DNA from: Streptomyces sp. NBC_01775
GTDB lineage: Bacteria; Actinomycetota; Actinomycetes; Streptomycetales; Streptomycetaceae
Length of the DNA stretch: 64,000 nucleotides
Assembly: GCF_035917675.1 (NCBI RefSeq)
Contig: NZ_CP109104.1
Coordinates: 62,001 to 126,000 of the forward strand
Direction of reading: 5' to 3'
Under the pieces are notes generated by a model. It saw only the letters and a list, made by a program, of their open reading frames with translations. It had not been told where the DNA came from and did no database searches. Positions 42,313 through 50,486 of the stretch are shown here, in pieces. The position numbers and the translations under genes are program-made. How positions within the stretch are numbered: position 1 is the stretch's first letter; every line of letters starts with the position of its first letter.

Positions 42313-43773
42313 GTGCTCACGGAACAGGGTTTGGCCGTTGTGCCGGCCGTCGAGATGGTGGCCGGATTCGCTGACCGCACGCTGTCGCCGGTCGAGGTCC
42401 ACGACGCGGTCCAGTCGGTGATCGAGGCGCGCGAGAGTGTGCTCAACGCGTTCTGGGTGCGGGACCCGGACGAGTCCCGCAAGGCAGCCCAGGCCAGCGA
42501 GGCCCGATGGGCGGCGGGAGAACCGCTCGGGCCCGTCGACGGGGTGCCCGTGACGCTGAAGGAGAACGTCGCCCGCAGGGGCGTTCCCATGCCCTCGGGC
42601 AACGCGGGGACCGAGCCGGTCGTCCCCGAGGCGGACGCGCCCATCACCGCGCGGGTCGTCGAATCCGGCGGGGTGATACTCGGGTCGACCGTGATGCCGG
42701 ACTGGGGCATGCTCTCCTCGGGAGTCTCCAGCCGGCACGGCATCTCACGCAGCCCCTGGAACCCCGCCTGGACCACGGGCGGCTCCAGCTCGGGTGCGGG
42801 GGCAGCGGCTGCCGGGGGGTACGGTCCGCTCCACGTCGGCACCGACATCGGAGGATCGATCCGGCTGCCGGGCACCTGGCTGGGCCTCGCCACGCTCAAG
42901 CCCAGCTACGGGAGGATCCCGCTGGACGCCCCGTATCTGGGGCGCGCCGCCGGCCCCCTGACCCGCACCGTGGCGGACGCCGCCCTGCTGATGCGTGTCC
43001 TGAGCCAGCCGGATTCCCGGGACTGGTCGAGCCTGCCGCCGCAGGACATCGACTGGCCGGCGCTGGACGGCGATGTCCGCGGACTGCGGGTCGGGGTGCA
43101 CCTGGACGCCGGCTGCGGGGAGCCGTGCGACGCCGAGATCCTCGCCGCGGTGAACCGCGCCGCCGCGGTCTTCGAGGCGGCGGGAGCCGTCGTGGAGCCG
43201 GTCGAGCCGTTCATGAGCCAGGATCTCCTGGACGACCTGGATCAGTTCTGGCGGGTGCGGTCCTGGAACGACTTCCGTGAACTGGCGCCCGAGGCCAAGC
43301 TGCGCGTCCACCCCCACATCATCCGATGGTGCCAGGGGGGTGCGGACGTGCCGGGCACGAGGGTGCTCCAGTGCTACCAGCAGATCATGCGTATCCAGGC
43401 GCAGACCGTGGCGGCCACGGTCCCCTACGATCTGGTGCTCTCGCCGGTAACTCCCGTGGCGGCGTTCCCCGCTGAGCAGCCGATGCCGTTCACGGGGGAC
43501 GAGAAGACCATGTCCCACATCGGCTTCACCGCGCCGTACAACATGTCGGGGCAGCCTGCCGCGACGGTCAACTGCGGCTTCACGGAGGACCGTCGGCCCA
43601 TCGGCGTGCAGATCGCGGGCCGCCGTTTCGACGATCTCGGCGTCTTGAGGGCGGCTGCGTGGTACGAACGGAACCGTCCTGCCGAGGCGGTCCCGCGTTG
43701 GCCTGACAACGCCGCCGGGGCGACCGCCGGAGAGAAGACGACATGGACCACGCTCGGAGGGAAGAAGCCTTGA
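42313..43773 (+). CDS. Amidase-signature family hydrolase
   Basis: GTG 42313 with AGGAGAG at 42301-42307 gives 486 residues. The catalytic Lys is K83 (VTLKENV), the cis-Ser lies in TTGGSSSGAGAAAA (S158-S160) and the nucleophile is S182 (VGTDIGGSIRLPG). It hydrolyses an amide or related bond in a small molecule. It shares the regulatory gap with the sulfatase-linked operon and overlaps the following GntR gene, so it belongs to the same regulon. It may cleave the desulfated product or the imported compound itself. Confidence 0.92.
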   Translation: MLTEQGLAVVPAVEMVAGFADRTLSPVEVHDAVQSVIEARESVLNAFWVRDPDESRKAAQASEARWAAGEPLGPVDGVPVTLKENVARRGVPMPSGNAGTEPVVPEADAPITARVVESGGVILGSTVMPDWGMLSSGVSSRHGISRSPWNPAWTTGGSSSGAGAAAAGGYGPLHVGTDIGGSIRLPGTWLGLATLKPSYGRIPLDAPYLGRAAGPLTRTVADAALLMRVLSQPDSRDWSSLPPQDIDWPALDGDVRGLRVGVHLDAGCGEPCDAEILAAVNRAAAVFEAAGAVVEPVEPFMSQDLLDDLDQFWRVRSWNDFRELAPEAKLRVHPHIIRWCQGGADVPGTRVLQCYQQIMRIQAQTVAATVPYDLVLSPVTPVAAFPAEQPMPFTGDEKTMSHIGFTAPYNMSGQPAATVNCGFTEDRRPIGVQIAGRRFDDLGVLRAAAWYERNRPAEAVPRWPDNAAGATAGEKTTWTTLGGKKP

Positions 43774-44537
43774 GTGACGGGGCACAGTTCCGGCAGGTCG
43801 CGCCAGTACGGCTCTACCAGCGCATCGTCGAGCAGATCGAGCAGGCGATCGCGCAAGGTGACCTGAAACCCGGTCAGCGCCTGCCGACCGAAAGAGAGTT
43901 GGTGACGCAGTTCGGGGCGAGCCGGCCCACAGTGCGGGAGGCCCTGCGCGTGCTGGAGAGCAACGGCCTCGTCCGCTCGCGCCCGGGTGACCCCAACGGC
44001 CCGGAGATTCTCCCGTTCTCGTCGGCCGGCCTGACCAAGGAGATGACCCGGCTCGTCCAGTTCGACAACATGTCGATGGCCGAGTTGATCTCGTTCCGCA
44101 TGATCCTCGACGGGTCGGCGAGCTTGCTGGCGGCCCGGCTGCGGTCCGAGGAGGAGCTGTCCTCCATGGAACGGACGCTTGCCGTCATGTCGGACGCGAT
44201 CGAGGCAGGGTATGAGGAGTTCAGCAAGGCGGATGTCGCATTCCATGAGGCGGTGGCCGTGGCCAGCCGCAACTCCCTCATCGAGGTCTGCAATCAGGTG
44301 GTCCGGGGAGCTGTCCTCTCACTGATCTCGGACAAGGTCGCCCATGCGCCCAACAGCACGGCGCTCATGCGGGAGTCGCTCCACCACCACCAGGAGGTGT
44401 TCGAGGCGGTCCGGGTACGGGACGGCCTTGCGGCAGCACGCATCTCGCGGCGCAAACTCTACGACTACTACGCCGGGTACGTCCCCGAGGACGAACAGGG
44501 GCCGCTGCTCGCCCTCGTGGACGACGAAGAGAGCTGA
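43743..44537 (+). CDS. GntR family regulator, FCD subfamily, paralogue of the one at 22104
   Basis: 264 residues; the start overlaps the amidase end by 31 bases, with GGAGAG upstream. The winged helix is at about 22-90 (LPTERELVTQFGASRPTVRE, ALRVLESNGLVRSR), the FCD domain at about 108-245 with DVAFHEAVAVASRN and SLHHHQEVFEAV. Its recognition helix is very similar to that of the 22104-22862 protein, which suggests the same operator, ACTGGT-N3-ACCAGT. Having one copy next to FGE and one next to the amidase implies either layered control by two inducers or a split, duplicated locus. Confidence 0.92.
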   Translation: MDHARREEALSDGAQFRQVAPVRLYQRIVEQIEQAIAQGDLKPGQRLPTERELVTQFGASRPTVREALRVLESNGLVRSRPGDPNGPEILPFSSAGLTKEMTRLVQFDNMSMAELISFRMILDGSASLLAARLRSEEELSSMERTLAVMSDAIEAGYEEFSKADVAFHEAVAVASRNSLIEVCNQVVRGAVLSLISDKVAHAPNSTALMRESLHHHQEVFEAVRVRDGLAAARISRRKLYDYYAGYVPEDEQGPLLALVDDEES

Positions 44538-44548
44538 ACCTCTCCACC

Positions 44549-44588
44549 AGGCCCGCCCGCGCGCCGCTGTCGGCGCGCGGGCGGGCCT
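44549..44588 (+). terminator. Strong terminator hairpin after the GntR gene
   Basis: An 18-bp perfect stem (AGGCCCGCCCGCGCGCCG and complement) with loop CTGT begins 11 bases after the stop codon. There is no clear T-run, as is common in high-GC actinobacteria. Confidence 0.78.
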
Positions 44589-44723
44589 GTGTCGTGTCGC
44601 GTGGCCTCAGCGCCTGTGTCAGACCTTCGTGACGTGAACTGAGGTGGTTTTGCATGCCCTGGCCACAAGGCCGCCGCACATGACGGCGGATGGCTGTCAG
44701 TCCCCCTGAGTACGCTTCCGCGT

Positions 44724-45299
44724 ATGGTTCCCAAGAGTTTTTATGACCTGAGGTTCGGCGTGTTGCCCGGAGCTGCCCGGAAGTCCGCACATCACATCTG
44801 CGGCAGCCTCCATGAAGCCCAGGCCGCCCTGGACTTCGAACTTGAGGCGTCCATCAACGTGTGGCTTCTCTTTGGCTACAGCAGCGGCGCCGATGTGGCA
44901 CTGGATGTGTATCAGCAGGGAGAACTGGCCAAGTCGATAGACCCGCACCCGTTCATGACAATCCGAGTCGAGGGCTACCCGGACATCACCTTCCTGGGGC
45001 AAGGCAAACCGACCGGTTATGCCGACGGCTCGGACGACCCGGGGAAGGTGAAGATGACGATTGCCGACGGGCTGTCCGAGGGCAAGTACGACGACGCGTT
45101 CGAAGTCATCGTTGACTGGGACAGCATCTCCGTTCCGCCGCTCGTCGGAGAGATCGCGGGCTACGAGGACTACGTCCTGCTCGGCGACGGCCCCGTCGAC
45201 AACCTCGACGAGCTTGCCGGACTGGACGAGGACGAGTTGCTGGACGAGCTGATCGAACGAGGTTACGTCGACTACGGTTCCCACGATTTCGACGCGTAA
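44724..45299 (+). CDS. Acidic soluble protein of unknown function
   Basis: 191 residues, strongly acidic at the C-terminus (ELAGLDEDELLDELIERGYV). The middle is beta-rich: ASINVWLLFGYSSGADVALD, PHPFMTIRVEGYPDITFLGQ, FEVIVDWDSISVPPLVGE. No signal peptide or membrane helix. The size, acidity and isolated position recall immunity proteins, but no family can be named. Codon use is normal for the window. Confidence 0.72.
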   Translation: MVPKSFYDLRFGVLPGAARKSAHHICGSLHEAQAALDFELEASINVWLLFGYSSGADVALDVYQQGELAKSIDPHPFMTIRVEGYPDITFLGQGKPTGYADGSDDPGKVKMTIADGLSEGKYDDAFEVIVDWDSISVPPLVGEIAGYEDYVLLGDGPVDNLDELAGLDEDELLDELIERGYVDYGSHDFDA

Positions 45300-45747
45300 A
45301 GGTGCGGGTTGCGCGGCTGGCGCACCAAGGCCCGTTCGCCTCGCGTGCCGACAGGTCGGGCACGGCCCCGGGCGGACGGTGGGGCGGACGACGATCTCGC
45401 TGAGCTTGTTCTTTACGGTCCGACGTCGAACAACGCCCAAACGTGATCGCTCCTACGAGGATTCCGGAGACGTGAACACGGCCTTCGCCTGATCCTGTGC
45501 TCCGTCACAGAGGCACTTGATCAGCACGAAGGCCGTGGGGAATGACTCTGCTGCAACCTGGCATCCGGCGGGAGTCGTTCGCGGTGGCGTCACGCTCCAG
45601 GATGAGCAGCGTCGCGTCCTCGACGCCGCTGTCCAGGTCCACCTTGGGCCGCCGCCCCATTCCCTTGGCCATGGCCGCAACCCTACTCAGCGTCGGGTCG
45701 GACCTCGGCGCGCGCTTTCAAGGCGGCTGGGACCATAAAGAACAAGC
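45300..45747. other. Intergenic stretch with a long imperfect hairpin
   Basis: No supported gene. A 55-residue minus-strand frame from 45672 (MAKGMGRRPKVDLDSGVEDA) is possible but has no family and ends inside the hairpin at 45477-45537. Confidence 0.35.
45477..45537. repeat. 61-bp imperfect inverted repeat
   Basis: Outer arms CACGGCCTTCG (45477-45487) and CGAAGGCCGTG (45127-offset copy at 45527-45537) and inner arms CTGATC (45489-45494) and GATCAG (45519-45524) share one axis; GTG/CAC near the loop add to the stem. It could be a terminator for the upstream gene, an RNA structure, or an element end. Confidence 0.65.
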
Positions 45748-46209
45748 TCAGGGCACGGGCGTTCCGCGTTGCCATGAGTCGATGACGATCAGCGTCTTCG
45801 TCTGGAGCACACCAACACCCTTACGACGCAGACGATTGACCACTTTTTGCAGGTCCTCGACGTTGTCGACATGCAACCTGACGAGTGCGTCCACGTCTCC
45901 GGTGAGCGTCAGCACCTCATCGACCTCCGGCAGGGTCGACGCGAACTCAAGGATGTCGTGGATATCCGTGTCGCCCGTGAAGCGCAGCTCGGTGACCGCC
46001 TGAAGGCCCTGACCGAGCTTGGCCTGATCCGTCGTGATCGTGTAGCCGGTGATGACTCCCGACTCCTCGAGGCGGGTGATGCGCCGGCGGACCGGCGCCG
46101 GGGAGAGCTGCACCAGGCGTGCGATGTCGCGAACGGTGCGCCGCCCGTCGGCTCGCAACAGCTCCAGGATCTGCAGATCGACCGAGTCGAGATGTACGAG
46201 TGCCGACAT
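45748..46209 (-). CDS. Lrp/AsnC family regulator, BkdR-like
   Basis: 153 residues from ATG 46209. The HTH is LDSVDLQILELLRADGRRTV, RDIARLVQLSPAPVRRRITR, LEESGVITGY; the C-terminal RAM/ACT-like domain contains VTELRFTGDTDIHDILEFAS and VLTLTGDVDALVRLHVDNVE. Lrp-type regulators sense amino or keto acids and often control the divergent branched-chain dehydrogenase genes, as BkdR does. Here it is divergent from the ACT-bkd operon with a 130-bp gap holding CCACAACG/GTTGTGG elements (around 46233 and 46300). Control of the bkd genes is the natural inference. Confidence 0.9.
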   Translation of the reverse strand: MSALVHLDSVDLQILELLRADGRRTVRDIARLVQLSPAPVRRRITRLEESGVITGYTITTDQAKLGQGLQAVTELRFTGDTDIHDILEFASTLPEVDEVLTLTGDVDALVRLHVDNVEDLQKVVNRLRRKGVGVLQTKTLIVIDSWQRGTPVP

Positions 46210-46339
46210 GCCGTAAGTGTAAGCACCACTTCCCACAACGGTCGCTCTCGACCCGGAGGGACTTCTCAAGAGGAGCGTGCTTCGCCTCCAGTGCGCACTT
46301 TTGTTGTGGACGGATCACGCGCTTGGAACGGTGTCCCTC

Positions 46340-46933
46340 ATGTCAGCCGCGACAAAACCAGCAACACGCCTTGCCCCCTCTGAAGCCGTGAAGTCAGGCA
46401 CGCAGCATGCTGGCGCCGTGCTGCGACTCGATGTCGTCGCCACGCCCCTGGCGATCGCCCGGGTCGCCGCGATCTTGGCGCATCGCCAGTTCGACGTCGT
46501 CACCATGGATGTCGCCGCGCCCGTCGACGGGCTGCGGACGATCACCGTCGAGGTGGACACCGCGGACGAGATCAGGCTGGAACAGCTCGTCAAGTTCTTG
46601 AACCGGTCACCCGAGGTCGTCAAGGTCGTCCGCCTCTCCGACGACAGGTCGCACAGCCGGTACGGGGCATTCGTGGCGGTCGCCTTCCCCGAAGGCCGGC
46701 TCGCCGAAGCCGTCGCCATCGCCCGGGCGTTTTCCGCCGAGATCGTGGAAGCCGACCGGACTCGCTGCACCGTCTTCACCGCAGGAGAGCGCGCCCGTGT
46801 CGATGCCCTCGTCAAAGCGCTCTCCTGCTTCACCATCCGGGAGCTCGTGATGGCGCCGCCGCTGCGGATATCGCGCCCGTCCCGGAAGGGACACATCGCC
46901 GTGGACCACGCCCGGACCTGGGGGCCGTCATGA
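46340..46933 (+). CDS. ACT-domain protein resembling the acetolactate synthase small subunit, first gene of bkd operon
   Basis: 197 residues from ATG 46340. Residues 35-105 form an ACT domain with the IlvH/IlvN layout: GAVLRLDVVATPLAIARVAA, ILAHRQFDVVTMDVAAP, LRTITVEVDTADEIRLEQLV and KFLNRSPEVVKVVRL. The second half (AFVAVAFPEGRLAEAVAIAR, SAEIVEADRTRCTVFTAGER, ALSCFTIRELVMAPP) follows the C-terminal domain of the same subunits. The usual ENRPGVL valine-binding loop is replaced by ATPLAIA. No acetolactate synthase catalytic subunit is nearby; the gene overlaps E1-alpha by ATGA. It is probably a branched-chain amino or keto acid-sensing subunit acting on the dehydrogenase. That role is inference. 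Confidence 0.82.
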   Translation: MSAATKPATRLAPSEAVKSGTQHAGAVLRLDVVATPLAIARVAAILAHRQFDVVTMDVAAPVDGLRTITVEVDTADEIRLEQLVKFLNRSPEVVKVVRLSDDRSHSRYGAFVAVAFPEGRLAEAVAIARAFSAEIVEADRTRCTVFTAGERARVDALVKALSCFTIRELVMAPPLRISRPSRKGHIAVDHARTWGPS

Positions 46934-48027
46934 GCACGGACTCTGTCGCGGCAGCCGCGCCGTCCCACGCCGGCGACGTCCTGCAACTGGTCGATCCCGC
47001 CGGGACGCTGAACGAACAGACGGCCGCGGGCATGCTCGACGTGACCGGCGAACTGGTACGCGCGCTGTACCGCGACATGGTGCTCGGGCGCCGCTTCGAC
47101 CAGGAGGCGTACTCCCTGCAACGCCAGGGTGAGCTCGGACTCTGGCTGATGTCCCTCGGGCAGGAGGCGGCACAGGCCGGTTCGATCCGCGCCCTTCGGG
47201 ACGACGACCGGGTCTTCCCGTCCTACCGCGAGCACGTGGCGGCCCTGTGCCGCGGTGTCCCGCCGACGGAACTGCTGTCGCAGTGGCGTGGTTCGAGCCA
47301 TGGCTCGTGGGACCCCGAGCGCTATCACTTCCACATCTACAGCCTTGTGCTGGCAACGCAGACCCTGCACGCGGTCGGCTATGCGATGGGTGTCCGCTAC
47401 GACGCCGGCGACGGCGTCGTGCTCGCCTACTTCGGTGACGGCGCGTCCAGCCAGGGGGACGCCAGCGAGGCCCTCAACTGGGCGGCGGTGACGTCGGCAC
47501 CCGTCGTGTTCTTCTGCCAGAACAACGGATGGGCGATCTCGACACCCGCGAGCAAGCAGTACGCCGCCCCGCTGGCGGAACGTGCGAAGGGCTTCGGACT
47601 CGACGCGGTGTCCGTGGACGGCAACGACGTACTGGCTGTCTACGCCGCCACACAGCGCATGGCCGAGCGGGTCCGGGCCGGTGGAGCACCCGGGCTCATC
47701 GAGGCGCACACCTACCGCATGTCCGGACACAGCACCTCGGACGATCCCAGGCGCTACCGCGAGGATGCGGAGCTCGCCCGGTGGAAGGCCCACGACCCGG
47801 TGGAGCGCGTGCGCCTGCTGCTCACGGCGCGCGGCTGGGCCGACGAGGACTACTTCGCCACGGTCGCCTCCGACGCCGAAGAACTCGCGGTGCGGACGCG
47901 CCGGGAGTGCCGTGCCCTTCCGGAGCCGTCCCTGAGCGACACCTTCCGCAACACCCTGTGCGAGGAGACCGAGGCGCTGCGACGCGAGCGCGAAGGCTTC
48001 GAGACTTTCAAGGAGTCCTTCCTGTGA
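46930..48027 (+). CDS. bkdA: Branched-chain 2-oxoacid dehydrogenase E1 component, alpha subunit
   Basis: 365 residues. The thiamine-diphosphate motif is YFGDGASSQGDASEALNWAA ending at FFCQNN (GDG...NN). The active-site loop is HTYRMSGHSTSDDPRRYR, matching the phosphorylation loop region of E1-alpha subunits. With E1-beta it decarboxylates 2-oxoacids from valine, leucine and isoleucine and transfers the acyl group to E2 lipoate. Overlap of ATGA with the ACT gene and GTGA with E1-beta shows a tightly coupled operon. A pyruvate-type enzyme is possible but the Lrp and MMSDH context favours branched-chain substrates. Confidence 0.9.
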   Translation: MSTDSVAAAAPSHAGDVLQLVDPAGTLNEQTAAGMLDVTGELVRALYRDMVLGRRFDQEAYSLQRQGELGLWLMSLGQEAAQAGSIRALRDDDRVFPSYREHVAALCRGVPPTELLSQWRGSSHGSWDPERYHFHIYSLVLATQTLHAVGYAMGVRYDAGDGVVLAYFGDGASSQGDASEALNWAAVTSAPVVFFCQNNGWAISTPASKQYAAPLAERAKGFGLDAVSVDGNDVLAVYAATQRMAERVRAGGAPGLIEAHTYRMSGHSTSDDPRRYREDAELARWKAHDPVERVRLLLTARGWADEDYFATVASDAEELAVRTRRECRALPEPSLSDTFRNTLCEETEALRREREGFETFKESFL

Positions 48028-49052
48028 CCATCACCGCCGCGGCCACTCCGGCTGGCAAAGACGCCGAGGGCAAGGCCACCACGACCACGCTCGGACGCGC
48101 GCTGAACGAGGGCCTGCGGCAGGCGATGCGCGACGAGGAGCGGGTGGTTCTGCTGGGCGAGGACATCGCCTCGCTGGGCGGGGTGTTCCGGGTGACCGAC
48201 GGGCTGGCCGCCGAGTTCGGCGACCGCGTCGTGGACACCCCGCTGGCCGAGTCGGGGATCATCGGAACGGCGATCGGCCTTGCCCTGCGGGGGTACCGGC
48301 CGGTGTGCGAGATCCAGTTCGACGGTTTCGTCTACCCCGCCTTCGACCAGATCGTCAGCCAGCTGGCGAAGATGCGGGCACGGTCCCGCGGGCTGCTGCG
48401 GCTTCCCGTCACCATCCGGATCCCGGTGGGGGGCGGGATCGGCGCGGTCGAGCACCACAGCGAGTCGAACGAGGCGTACTTCTGCCACACGGCCGGGCTG
48501 CGCGTCGTCGCGTGCGGCCATCCCCAGGACGCGTACGACATGCTCCGCGCCGCGATCGCGTGCGACGACCCCGTCATCTTCTACGAGCCGAAGCGCCGCT
48601 ACTGGGACCGGGCCGAGGTCGACCTCGGCCGCCCCGTGGACAGCGGCACGCTGGGGCGCGCCCGGGTCCTGCGCGAGGGCTCCGACGTCACCGTGGCCGC
48701 GTACGGGCCCACGGTCGCGGTCGCGCTCAACGCCGCCGAGATCGCCGCCGCCGAGGGCCGTTCGCTGGAGGTCCTGGACCTGCGCTCGCTGTCGCCGCTC
48801 GATGCCACCGAACTGCGCCGCTCGGCGTCGAAGACGGGGCGCGTCGTGGTCGTGCACGAGGCGCCCGTCAACGTCGGTCTGGGCGCTGAGATCGCCGCGA
48901 CGGTCATGGAGCACTGCTTCTACGACCTTGAGGCCCCCGTGGAACGGGTCGGTGGCTACAACGTCCCCTATCCGCCGGCGCGGGCCGAAGGTGACTACCT
49001 TCCCGACCTCGACCGGGTTCTCGACGCCGTCGACCGGGTGTGTGCCTCCTGA
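48024..49052 (+). CDS. bkdB: Branched-chain 2-oxoacid dehydrogenase E1 component, beta subunit
   Basis: 342 residues from GTG 48024, which overlaps the E1-alpha stop and has AAGGAG nine bases upstream. Family blocks: VVLLGEDIASLGGVFRVTDG (Glu for ThDP), VVDTPLAESGIIGTAIGLAL, EIQFDGFVYPAFDQIVSQLA, PVTIRIPVGGGIGAVEHHSE. A C-terminal transketolase domain follows (VTVAAYGPTVAVALNAAE, LRSLSPLDATELRRSASKTG). It forms the heterotetrameric E1 with the alpha subunit. Confidence 0.92.
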   Translation: MTITAAATPAGKDAEGKATTTTLGRALNEGLRQAMRDEERVVLLGEDIASLGGVFRVTDGLAAEFGDRVVDTPLAESGIIGTAIGLALRGYRPVCEIQFDGFVYPAFDQIVSQLAKMRARSRGLLRLPVTIRIPVGGGIGAVEHHSESNEAYFCHTAGLRVVACGHPQDAYDMLRAAIACDDPVIFYEPKRRYWDRAEVDLGRPVDSGTLGRARVLREGSDVTVAAYGPTVAVALNAAEIAAAEGRSLEVLDLRSLSPLDATELRRSASKTGRVVVVHEAPVNVGLGAEIAATVMEHCFYDLEAPVERVGGYNVPYPPARAEGDYLPDLDRVLDAVDRVCAS

Positions 49053-49090
49053 TCCGTCCGGCGTCCGGCGAACCTCTCCTGGAGGACACG

Positions 49091-50413
49091 ATGCTCGTAA
49101 CCAGACACTTCCATCTCCCCGACGTCGGCGAGGGGCTCACCGAGGCCGAGATCCTCGACTGGCGTGTGGGACCCGGCGACGCGGTCGGCGTCAACGACAC
49201 CATCGTGGAGATCGAGACGGCGAAGGCAGTGGTGGAGCTGCCCAGCCCGTACGCCGGGACCGTCACCGAACTCCTCTGTCCCGCCGGCGAGGCAGTGGCC
49301 GTCGGTGCGCCGATCATCGCGTTCGAGGTCGAGGACGACAGCGCCCAGCAGGCGGAGATCGAACCCGACACCACGCCCCAAGAGCCCGTCGGTGCGCCCG
49401 GCCAGGACGGGCCGCCGCCCGCCCCCGCCCGCGAGCCCGTCCTGGTCGGCTACGGTCCGGCGCACGCACAGACAGCCCGACGCCCGCGAAAGAGGAAGCC
49501 CGAGCCACCGGCCGTCACACCTTTCCTTCCTTCCACCCGGAAAGCTCTCGCCACCCCGCCGGTGCGCAAGCTCGCCCGCGACCTCGGAGTCGACCTGAGC
49601 CTCGTGACCGCCACCGGCCCGTCGGGACGCATCACGCGCGAGGACGTCCACCGCCTCGCCGAGAAGCAGGCCACCGCGCCGAACGCCCCAAAGCTCCCCG
49701 GTGACCGCGCTGACAACGTGACGCGCACGCCGATTCGCGGAGTGCGCAAGCACACCGCGGAGGCCATGGTCAAGAGCGCCTTCACCGCTCCACACGTCAC
49801 GGAATGGGTCACCGTCGACGTGACCCGGTCCCTCAAACTGCTGAAGAGGGCGCGTGCCGACAAGGCGTTCGAGGGTGTGCGCCTGACACCGCTGTGTCTC
49901 GTCATCAAGGCGGCGTTGACCGCCATCGCGCGGCATCCCGGGATCAACGCGAAGTGGGATGCCGCGGCCGGTGAGATCGTCCAGTACCCCGATGTCGGCC
50001 TCGGCATCGCCGCGGCGACTCCGAGAGGGCTCATCGTCCCCAACATCGCCGCGGCCCAGCGGCTCTCGCTGAGTGAGATCGCCTTGGCACTCACCGACCT
50101 CATCGACCAGGCCCGCGCCGGCAAGACGCCACCCGAGCGGATGAGAAACGGGACGTTCACGATCACCAACATCGGGGTGTTCGGTATCGACGGCGGAACA
50201 CCGATCCTCAACCCTGGCGAAGCAGCGATCCTCTGCTTCGGCCAGGTGCGGCGAACGCCGTGGGAACACAAGGGACACATACGGCTGCGCGACACCGCGA
50301 CGCTCACCATGTCGTTCGACCACCGCCTCGTCGACGGCGAGCTCGGTTCGCTCGTCCTGCGCGACATCGCCCGGTTCCTCGAGCGGCCGGACCTGATGGT
50401 GCTTGACCACTGA
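49091..50413 (+). CDS. bkdC: 2-oxoacid dehydrogenase E2 component (dihydrolipoamide acyltransferase)
   Basis: 440 residues from ATG 49091 (GGAGG upstream). One lipoyl domain (residues 1-80, lipoylated K45 in EIETAKAVVELPSPYAG), a Pro/Ala/Arg-rich linker, a peripheral subunit-binding domain (about 158-195, TPPVRKLARDLGVDLSLVTA, GPSGRITREDV) and the catalytic domain with the active-site motif SFDHRLVDGELG near the end. It passes the acyl group to CoA. No E3 (lipoamide dehydrogenase) gene follows; a housekeeping copy elsewhere must serve. Confidence 0.93.
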   Translation: MLVTRHFHLPDVGEGLTEAEILDWRVGPGDAVGVNDTIVEIETAKAVVELPSPYAGTVTELLCPAGEAVAVGAPIIAFEVEDDSAQQAEIEPDTTPQEPVGAPGQDGPPPAPAREPVLVGYGPAHAQTARRPRKRKPEPPAVTPFLPSTRKALATPPVRKLARDLGVDLSLVTATGPSGRITREDVHRLAEKQATAPNAPKLPGDRADNVTRTPIRGVRKHTAEAMVKSAFTAPHVTEWVTVDVTRSLKLLKRARADKAFEGVRLTPLCLVIKAALTAIARHPGINAKWDAAAGEIVQYPDVGLGIAAATPRGLIVPNIAAAQRLSLSEIALALTDLIDQARAGKTPPERMRNGTFTITNIGVFGIDGGTPILNPGEAAILCFGQVRRTPWEHKGHIRLRDTATLTMSFDHRLVDGELGSLVLRDIARFLERPDLMVLDH

Positions 50414-50415
50414 CG

Positions 50416-50464
50416 CGGTCGCGGCTGAACGGCCAGGCAAAGCTTGGCCGTTCAGCCGCGACCG
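50416..50464. terminator. Bidirectional terminator between E2 and the convergent aminotransferase
   Basis: A 20-bp perfect stem (CGGTCGCGGCTGAACGGCCA and complement) with a 9-base loop begins three bases after the E2 stop and ends 22 bases from the convergent stop codon. Confidence 0.82.
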
Positions 50465-50486
50465 GAAGGGCGCGCCGTGACGCTTC

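Noticed and set aside
45505..45672. 55-residue minus-strand frame starting MAKGMGRRPKVDLDSG
   Set aside because: No ribosome site or family, and it ends in a hairpin; kept only as a remark.
46930..50413. Pyruvate dehydrogenase as identity of the E1/E2 genes
   Set aside because: Split alpha/beta E1, single lipoyl domain and divergent Lrp regulator with an IlvH-like gene fit branched-chain substrates better, though not excluded.
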